The translations under genes were made by a program, and so were the position numbers. A stretch of 64,000 bases of DNA from Mesodorylaimus sp. YZB2_4 (lineage: Eukaryota > Nematoda > Enoplea > Dorylaimida > Dorylaimidae), in assembly GCA_030248295.1 (NCBI GenBank), contig JASANH010001684.1:357402-421401 (forward strand). Direction: 5' to 3'. The notes under the pieces were generated by a model that saw nothing but the letters and a program-made list of their open reading frames with translations, was not told the origin of the DNA and ran no database searches. Each line of letters begins with the position of its first letter. Position 1 is the first letter of the stretch. Below, piece by piece: positions 56,583 to 64,000 of this stretch.

Positions 56583-57150
56583 CCCGGTTCGCCTATAGCT
56601 GGCTAAGCAGTCAGACCATATAAGCAAGGCTGTGCGGGGTCCAGCGTACATAGCAGAGTCCCAAGTTCAAGTTCAAGCATTACTGCGACCAAAAGCAGGA
56701 AGAGCGCACTAAATTGGGCAGATGCAAACTTGATAAAAAAAGAGAATCATGCGTTAAAAGTCATCAAACGAGCAGTCGAATTAAAATTACTGAGAGAAGA
56801 AAAACCAACATACTCAGATTACGAATTCCATGAATACATATTTGAATATTCGAAAGCCTGCGTAAAAACATAGGTACGATGTTTCTGTAAAACCAAATGA
56901 TGACTGCCAGTGTCCCTCTGCGTGTCTCCACTGGGAGTACCTCCACAGTGGACTGGACACCGACTTGCTCGGAAGATGGCGGGTGGGCTTTAAACCTGGT
57001 CGGTGTTCGACAGCCGAGACTGTCTACTCGTTTGGCTTCCCTCTCTCCACTCGAAGCACCTCGGCGGTACCGAGTGAGTCACCCACGGCATGCTGTGCAA
57101 GGCGGGCGAGGGCTTACCGGGGATCGAACCCGGGACGAGTCCTAGTCATA
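56583..57150 (-). repeat. Dispersed SINE-like repeats, family C, two pieces
   Basis: 56,583-56,660 matches the tail (CAAGGCTGTGCGGGGTCC) and 56,900-57,145 the head and body (CTCCACTCGAAGCACCTCGG, GAGTGAGTCACC). The distal end carries an excellent B box on the minus strand, CGGGTTCGATCCCCGG, supporting a tRNA origin of the family. Confidence 0.6.
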
Positions 57151-57474
57151 CAGTCATGTTCGCACATTTCGGTTCTGAATATGCTCGATGACGAAGTCGG
57201 GATCACGGTCCCAACTCAATTACTAAGTTTCGCAAAACCAGAGGCTGTTCGCACTAGGCAGCTCCAGTGCATTTCTTGCAAAACTCGCCATCAGCTGGGG
57301 TCGGAAAACTGTTGTCTAGCATAGTGAGAGCTCGGCCGCAGTTGGAGGAAACCTCCGACTGCAGCTTGCTTCAACCCTGGTGCGAAGTTTTTTGATTATC
57401 GGAGATCGAGAATCCTCTCCCACAGCTATAGCTACTGTATAGATTGTATGTGCATACCTACAGCATAGGCTGGT

Positions 57475-57491
57475 GGGGGGGGGGGGGGGGG
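57475..57491 (+). repeat. G17 homopolymer
   Basis: Uninterrupted G17, about 200 bases before the terminal exons at 57,689. Confidence 0.8.
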
Positions 57492-57688
57492 TGGGAGGTA
57501 CCGCTTTTTAAAAGTTACAGCAGTTAAGAACGTGCTCGACATAATGGCATAGTGAATTCCTCACTCGCCCGCGATGTTCCGCTCCAACAGCATTAATCTT
57601 CCCCACAGTGCGCATGATGCGCTCTATTACGTTGTAATGACACAAAATAACATTTCCAGACAGAATTAATCCTTGTTTTTGTCTCAAG

Positions 57689-57911
57689 TGACTGCGACCG
57701 AAGACGACGATGGCGAATTAAATGAAGCTGCTGAGAATGTGGTTCCTGTTTTGAAGACAGCTGATGCTCCAAAAGCAAAAACTGAACTAGTCGATGCAGC
57801 GAATGTACTCGTAAGCTGTTTCAAATAAGACAAGCAAATTCGACTAACGCAATTTTTCGTCACTTCTAGAAACAGATCAATGAAGCACATTGCGATTCTA
57901 GCGATTTGTAG
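57689..57911 (+). CDS. Last two exons of an unidentified acidic protein
   Basis: Probable 3' end of a gene: exon 57,689-57,810 after a CTCAAG acceptor, donor GTAAGC, acceptor TTCTAG, and final exon 57,870-57,911 ending in TAG. The spliced reading is acidic and alanine-rich (TATEDDDGELNEAAENVVPV, then AKTELVDAANVL, then KQINEAHCDSSDL). No domain recognised. Upstream exons were not found; a frame at 57,180-57,324 with paired cysteines (QCISCKTRH) could belong to it but has no supporting splice logic. The final exon is the outer edge of the large inverted duplication. Confidence 0.45.
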
Positions 57912-59745
57912 AACACAACTCGGCTAATTTCCTCGAAATATCAGCAAAATAGACTCGTTTTCCAAACTCATAGCAGGTAACTGGAGATTAGGGTCGGACG
58001 ATAATAAGCGGGTCTTAACTTAATTTACAATACCGATTAGTCAACCAAAATCCGTGAAGCTCGTGACAGCAATCCAGCGTTCCTCCGCCAATACTCTTTC
58101 AAGACTGGAAATCCAACTTTCGGCCTAGTTGGTTATTTCGGTTGGTCAGGCCACACGTGCGATAACACGCAGCCTTGGTCAGCGTGTTAAGCAGTGTGCA
58201 GTGAGAGCAAGGGGGATGATCTTCCTTCAGGCAAGGAGGGGCTGCACTTTACACTCGACCAAGTTTGAGTGAGCTGCTAGTTTTTCTCTTTTCGTGGCCC
58301 TGATAGCTCAGTGGTACGACATCAGGATCGCAAGCGGAAGTTTGCGGGATCGAATCCTGGTGGGCGAGGTACATTTGCACTGAGCAGCGTCACTAAAGCA
58401 GAGCCCTCCGGGGTGGCTGGTTTAGGGTTCCAGCCTCAAAGCGATCCCTAAAGCTTCGTGGGTTATCTTACCCCGTGTAAGTCTTTTGTTAATTTTTGAC
58501 CATTATGAATCAAAAATACTGGGAAACCGTGGGCATACTGTAAGTTGAAAATTGACGGATTCACCTATTTGAGGATTCTGTCGCAGCAAGTATCCAACTC
58601 CTGATGGGTGTACTCTCTATTTTGCATTTGGTCATGAATTCTGATGGCGCCAGGTTCACTATACCAAAATCAGGATACGTACAAAGTTTTAAAAATTGTG
58701 AGAAGATGACACTTTGACAAAGTCAGACAAATATTGACTTGCAAGAACGATTATTTGGCTGATGTTTTTTAAATTTTTTGCCGAATTTAGAGGCAACAGC
58801 TGCCGAACTAAAACGCCAGTCAAATATTGGATTTGCTGCGACCAGTAAGGGAAAGATGTATAAATTACAAGTTCGAATTCTTCCACCTGCTAATTTGGCT
58901 TGTACCAAGAAATTTCTTTCAATTTCCAGCTTGGCTCAAGCGGCTAGTTAACGAACGCATTGTATGTATTGCGTACAAGCAAGTTTGCCAATTCGTATAT
59001 GCGTACACATTCCGCCTGGTGTACGCATACTGTATACGCATCCAAATTTCAATGCGATGCACAAACTTTGCGTACAGTATGCGTATTTTGTATGCAACCA
59101 ACCCTACCTATTTCGCATCTGTGCATCGACTGCTTAAGTGACAGAATTACGGCCATATATGGCCGAGTCCGCTTATAATCACAGTCGCGTAGGAAGCGAC
59201 AAAGTTGCGAAATTATAAAAAGCGAGAAAACACGCACCTGCACCATTATGGCTAGATTTTTACTACGGTAGCAATTCTCTGGCCATTAACATCGAGCAGC
59301 GTTTAAGCTAGCCTGGCCTGTGGCCTAAATTGGGTTAGGCCCCCACCGCGCCTAGTTATGGGCGATCGTGTTCGAATTCAGGCCATTATGTGTGCCCCTT
59401 CACCCTCGATCGAACTGCACCCAATTCTTTTTAGTTACACCGCTTTTTTTGTGAATTCAGCCCGTAGGTCCGATCAGGTAAGGAAAGTATTCCCGACCTG
59501 ACTCGAAACCTAAAATCCAAAACCCAAACCTGACCCGACAAGGATTTTCTCTGACCTTTTCGGCTGAGATTTCAATGCCACTTCTGATGCCACCCATTTC
59601 CACTTCTGATCACTCGACATTATCGATTCTTGCCTCGGTTGCTTTAAAGAGACGAGTGCCTGACAGGCGTACCATCCCGCTGATCGAACGAGTGGACTGG
59701 GCTAAAGTTAATGATCACATATCGACCCTGGACCTTGTGCGATTG
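57870..59745 (+). repeat. Large inverted duplication, left arm
   Basis: Pairs with 61,125-62,972 in inverse orientation around a centre near 60,421. About 1.6 kb (57,870-59,478 against 62,972-61,367) aligns with only a few percent differences and almost no net length change. Contents in order: last exon of the 57,689 gene, a tRNA-like element, the TACGCATA-rich patch, a pogo-like terminal sequence (GAGTCCGCTTATAATCACAG at 59,165) and the start of a LINE fragment. Confidence 0.9.
58296..58370 (+). repeat. tRNA-like element, left-arm copy
   Basis: A box TAGCTCAGTGG and B box GGATCGAATCC are present and correctly spaced, but the acceptor stem does not close (GGCCCTG has no complement after the T arm). 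Mirrored at 62,474-62,548. tRNA pseudogene or SINE head. Confidence 0.5.
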
Positions 59746-59940
59746 GTAAACTCGTCGTCAACAGTCGATGATGCCTTGCAACAATTGGCTAGCTCTTCAA
59801 ATTCAGTTCTGGACAAGCATGTGCCCAAACGTTTGGTTCGCATGGACAAGCGATGTCCTTGGATGAACAGCTGTCTGCTTTGCCTCATACAAGAGAAAAA
59901 TACGGCATATAAACGTTGGAAGCGAGATGGCAATTCTGTT
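59575..59940 (+). pseudogene. LINE (Jockey/CR1-like) ORF2 fragment
   Basis: About 120 codons matching the linker between endonuclease and reverse transcriptase of Jockey/CR1-type elements: RVDWAKVNDHISTLDLVRL, LDKHVPKRLVRM, CPWMNSCLLCLIQEKNTAYK followed by RWKRDGN. No endonuclease or RT catalytic residues remain; the downstream part is replaced by a family C repeat. The start of this fragment is also in the right arm of the inverted duplication, in corrupted form. Confidence 0.7.
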
Positions 59941-60290
59941 GCGGCTGAGGACGGCTGTTTAGTAAGTCCGTCGCTGGCCTTGCCCACCTGGCTCTGGGCG
60001 ACTCGGATTTCGAACAAGTAAAGAATCAGGAAACTGGTTCCCGAACACCAGTCGGGAAGGTCCCTCTTCTCGCCTAGTATCATCCTGGGATGCTGGTGCT
60101 GGCACAAGATGCCCTAATGTGGAGGTGCTCCTAGTGGAGACACACAGAGGGGAACTGCTGTGAGAGCTGTTCACCTCACGGCCTTGCTTATCGTATCAAG
60201 ACTGCTGGCCGGCTATTGACAAAATGGCGGGAAAGTCCCGTGGAGAACTGGGGCGCCACGGGGCCCAACCCAAAAAATTGTTCGAGAAAT
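59935..60290 (-). repeat. Dispersed SINE-like repeat, family C
   Basis: Nearly identical inverted partner of 63,640-64,000 (GGGATGCTGGTGCTGGCACA, GGAGGTGCTCCTAGTGGAGA, GACAAAATGGCGGGAAAGTC). Because the order relative to the big arms is not mirrored, this is an independent insertion pair rather than part of the inverted duplication. Confidence 0.75.
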
Positions 60291-60297
60291 ATAAATA

Positions 60298-60823
60298 CAG
60301 TCGAGTCCACTTATAGTCACACCGGATAATGTCACAGTCCGGTTATTATCACAGGTTTTCAAAGCCCCGAATTTTTCCCCTATACTTTGTGTGTATTTTG
60401 AGTTCGCTTATTATCACGCTGAATTCGGCCCAGTCCGCTCACTGTCACATAAATTTTTTGGCAGGGCGGGATAAGTATTAAAAAAGCGTCACATTTACAC
60501 CCTTGGTTGTCTGAAACAAGTGCAAAATCGTCAAAAACAAGGATATCTCACAAGAAAATTCTTGCGTGAAGGCGCATGGCACCTTTATGCTTTAGCTTTG
60601 ATCTGGCTGATCGTCAAAATTTTGATTTCTTGGATACAAAAGCTTTTGAAAAGCGTTTCGTCTTTTAAAACGCGAGAAATATATGAAAATGATACGAAAT
60701 GGGGAAAAACGCATAAAAGTGAAGTCTTGGCCATTTTAAAGTGTACTTCGGTTTTAGTCACAGTCCGGATATTGTCACATTTTCTTCTCGTCCGGAGCTG
60801 GTGATATTAAGCGGACTCGAGTG
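60298..60823. mobile_element. Pogo/Tigger-like MITE, 526 bp, TA-flanked
   Basis: TA at 60,296-60,297 and 60,824-60,825 flanks ends CAGTCGAGTCC...GGACTCGAGTG. The TIR continues as CTTATAGTCACACCGG. CAG-starting ends with TA duplication are typical of pogo/Tigger elements. The 18-base motif AGTCCGSTTATWNTCACA occurs about six times inside. A 94-codon frame (60,520-60,804) shows no transposase motif. Sits at the centre of the inverted duplication. Confidence 0.75.
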
Positions 60824-61124
60824 TACCAGTATCGATATTCTTTGAAAAAAGGTTCGCTAGATCCTGTTTTCATCAATGCAAACACTGTCTTCCAAGTGAT
60901 ATGCGTTGCAGCGTTATATGAAGTGCTCAAATACAATATGCGGAATATGCCAGAAAATGGTACAAAAGGTTTTTCTGGTTTCTCACACCGCGAACAAAAA
61001 TAATATCCTTTTGTTCGATTGTTTGACACAAGTTCAGAAGGATTACGCGCTTTTTCAAAATCGATAGCGATCGATTTGTCAAAATCAATCAATGATTTAA
61101 AACTCGGAAAAAGAATTTTTAAAA

Positions 61125-62972
61125 CCCCTGGACCCCCAAACCTCGGAAAGGGGACCACAACCTAACCCCCACCCCTCGCTCCGACCGGGGGGAAGGACGC
61201 CCCTCAGGCACCCGCTTCTTTAAAACAACCGGGGGGAAAGAAGGTAAAAAGGGGAGGGGAGAAGAGGGAGAGGAAAACCCGGGGGGAAAAGGGGGGGAAA
61301 AACCCCCGCGGGGGGGGTTGGGTTTTGGGATTTTTAGGTTCGGGGCGGGGCGGGGAATCCTCCTTACCTGATCGGACCTAGGGGCTGAATTCACAAAAAA
61401 AGTGGTGTAACTGAAAAGAATTGGGTGCAGTTCGATCGAGGGTGAAGGGGCACACATAATGGCCTTAATTCGAATACGATCGCCCATAACTAGGCGCGGT
61501 GGGGGCCTAACCCAATTTAGGCCACAGGTGAGGCTAGCTTAAACGCTGCTCGATGTAAGGGCTAGAAAATTGCTACTGTAGTAAAAATCTAGCCATAATG
61601 GTGCAGGTGTGTGTTTTCTCGCTTTTTATAATTTCGAAACTTTGTCGCTTCCCACGCGACTGTGATTATAAGCGGACTCGGCCATATATGGCCGTAATTC
61701 TGTCACTTAAGCAGTCGATGCACAGATGCAAAATAGGTAGGGTTGGTTGCATACAAAATACGCATACTGTACGCAAAGTTTGTGCATCGCATTGAAATTT
61801 GGATGCGTATACAGTATGCGTACACCAGGCGGAATGTGTACGCATATACGAATTGGCAAACTTGCTTGTACGCAATACATACAATGCGTTCGTTAATTAG
61901 CCGCTTGAGCCAAGTTAAAAATTAAAAGAAATTTCTTACCACAAGCCAAATTAGCAGGTGGAAGAATTCGAACTTGTAATTTATACATCTTTTCCTTACT
62001 GGTCGCAACAAATCCAATATTTGACTAGCGTTTTAGTTCGGCAGCTGTTGCCTCTAGATTCGGCAAAAAATTTAAAAAATATTAGCCAAAGAATCTTTCT
62101 TGCAAGTCAATATTTGTCTGACTTTGTCAAAGTGTCATCTTCTCACAATTTTTAAAACTTTGTACGTATCCTGATTTTGGTATAGTAAACCTGGCGCCAT
62201 CAGAATTCATGACCAAATGCAAAATAGAGAGTACAGCCATCAGGAGTTGGATACTTGCTGCGACAGAATCCTCAAATAAGTGAATCCGTCAATTTTCAAC
62301 TTACAGTATGCCCACGGTTTCCCAATATTTTTGATCCATAATGGTCAAAAATTAACAAAAGACTTACACGTGGTAAGATAACCCACGAAGCTTTAGGGAT
62401 CGCTTTGAGGCTGGAACCCTAAACCAGCCACCCCGGAGGGCTCAGCTTTAGTGACGCTGCTCAGTGCAAATGTACCACGCCCACCAGGATTCGATCCCGC
62501 AAACTTCCGCTTGCGATCCCGATGTCGTACCACTGAGCTATCAGGGCCACGAAAAGAGAAAAACTAGCAGCTCACTCAAACTTGGTCGAGTGTAAAGTGC
62601 AGCCCCTCCTTGCCTGAAGGAAGATCATCCCCCTTGCTCTCACTGCACACTGCTTCACACGCTGACCAAGGCTGCGTGTTATCGCACGTGTGGCCTGACC
62701 AACCGAAATAACCAACTAGGCCGAAAGTTGGATTTCCAGTGTTGAAAGAGTATTGGCGGAGGAACGCTGGATTGCTGTCACGAGCTTCACGGATTTTGTT
62801 TGACCAATCGGTATTGTAAATTAAGTCAAGACCCGCTTATTATCGTCCGACCCTAATCTCCAGTTACCTGCTATGAGTTTGGAAAACGAGTCTATTTCGC
62901 TGATATTTCGAGGAAATTAGCCGAGTTGTGTTCTACCACTCGCTAGAATCGCAATGTTCTTCATGGATGCTG
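61125..62972 (-). repeat. Large inverted duplication, right arm
   Basis: Mirror of 57,870-59,745. It is clean from 62,972 to about 61,367. From 61,365 to 61,125 it is still alignable to 59,480-59,745 in order and length, but strongly collapsed into runs of G or C. A tRNA-like copy lies at 62,474-62,548. Confidence 0.85.
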
Positions 62973-63214
62973 AGATCAGCTAGTAGCTCTATGCACGACT
63001 AGTCGTTCGTTTCGAATTTCGTTTTCTTATTGTAAGTTTTTTAGGTTGATTTCACTTGGCGAGGTGTCTTCATGCGAAACACGATTTTGGAATTGCTCGA
63101 CATGGAAATTCACGATCCAAGGCCAGCAATATTTTCAGTCCAGGACTGTCTTTCATGCTGTTCGGAACGGTTATCTGTATTTGCAGACAAGGTCACGTAA
63201 TTAGTTACAGTATG

Positions 63215-63355
63215 GGACTGGATATTTTAGATGCACTGACTACAGGAAAAATACGCAATACGCAAACTTTCACGCATACTTTTTGGAGTATGCAATTCGT
63301 TTATGACGCAATACGCATACGCATTCGAGAGACTTTGCGTATGCGCATTTAAATC
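63215..63355. repeat. Third TACGCATA-rich patch
   Basis: About eight ATACGCA/TGCGTAT words in 110 bases. Related in composition to 58,965-59,100 and 61,740-61,880 inside the arms but not colinear with them. The remainder of 62,973-63,640 is unannotated. Confidence 0.55.
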
Positions 63356-63639
63356 AAGTAATTCCACTAACCGTAATGCAAAGTAACTTCGATATATGGA
63401 GCCTTTTTAAGGCCGTGGTCAACACAAAATTTGGACACACCAATGGGTCAAAAGTACTGTAGTTTTGCAAGTTCCCACTACTAGAATTTCAGAAACCTTT
63501 TCACGCCCGTTCGACTCCAGGATTTTCTGAATTTGCTTCATGCATGCAAAGACCTGCGTTCCCACATTTACATTCTGCGTAACTTTGAAGAATGTCAGAT
63601 GAATTCCAAGATGTGACTGACCCAATTTTCTTTTTTTTA

Positions 63640-64000
63640 TTTTTCGGGTTTGGCCCCGTGCCGCCCCAGTTTCCCACGGGACTTTCCTGCCATTTTGTCA
63701 ATAGCCGGCCAGCAGTCTTGATACGATAAGCAAGGTCGTGAGGTGAACAGCTCTCACAGCAGTTCCCCTCTGTGTGTCTCCACTAGGAGCACCTCCACAT
63801 TAGGGCATCTTGTGCCAGCACCAGCATCCCAGGATGATACTGGGCGAGAAGAGGGACCTTCCCGACTGGTGTTTTGGAACCAGTTTCCTTATTCTTTACT
63901 TGTTCGGCATCCGAGTCGCCCAGAGCCAGGTGGGCAAGGCCAGCGACGGACTTACTAAACAGCCTTCCTCAGCCGCAACAGAACTGCGGCCTCCCCGTCA
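63640..64000 (+). repeat. Dispersed SINE-like repeat, family C, cut by window end
   Basis: Inverted relative of 59,935-60,290; continues to the last base of the window (CAGAACTGCGGCCTC). Confidence 0.75.

Noticed and set aside
58296-58370. Functional tRNA gene
   Set aside because: A and B boxes are present, but the acceptor stem does not pair and the same defective sequence is in both arms of the duplication.

Overview
The window is nuclear DNA of an invertebrate animal. It holds six or seven spliced or single-exon protein genes in a repeat-rich background. Most introns in the four resolved spliced genes are about 45-70 bases with strict GT...AG ends. The DEG/ENaC channel carries a cysteine-rich insert with a WPCY motif of the kind found in nematode channels, and there are many very long G/C homopolymers. 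Together these favour an ecdysozoan, nematode-like genome, but I cannot name a species from sequence alone.

Layout. 0.5-8.3 kb: a tandem duplication carrying two intronless, 363-residue rhodopsin-like GPCRs, with a dead LINE reverse-transcriptase fragment between them. 8.9-10.3 kb: tRNA-derived dispersed repeats. 10.5-15.3 kb (minus): the Meis/homothorax TALE homeobox gene, complete from its second coding exon to the stop. 16.2 kb: a tRNA-Ser(CGA) gene. 17.1-19.2 kb: a 2.1-kb element with terminal inverted repeats. 21.3-24.5 kb (plus): an SLC23 nucleobase/ascorbate transporter, convergent with a PLP-dependent threonine/serine dehydratase at 24.8-26.8 kb (minus). 27.5-29.6 kb: short tandem and direct repeats. 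30.0-31.5 kb (plus): an SLC22 organic ion transporter with a TATA box, convergent with a 14-exon DEG/ENaC sodium channel at 31.9-40.8 kb (minus). 42-57 kb: essentially gene-free and dominated by transposon debris. It holds foldback and TTA-flanked MITEs, a Tc1 transposase relic, G/C homopolymers, a PRL (PTP4A) phosphatase pseudogene and a 109-bp satellite. 57.9-63.0 kb: a large inverted duplication (two arms of about 1.8 kb) around a pogo-like MITE. Its left arm starts at the last exon of an unidentified gene.

Exon coordinates were derived by hand from reading frame, splice consensus and protein-family conservation. All exon phases join consistently in Meis, SLC23, the dehydratase and DEG/ENaC. 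The genes do not form one pathway; they are unrelated neighbours, twice arranged as convergent pairs 330-385 bases apart. No CRISPR, prokaryotic operon or viral gene is present. The most unusual material is structural: gene conversion between the GPCRs, the satellite open in all three minus-strand frames, the inverted duplication with a G/C-smeared inner segment, and the disabled PRL gene.
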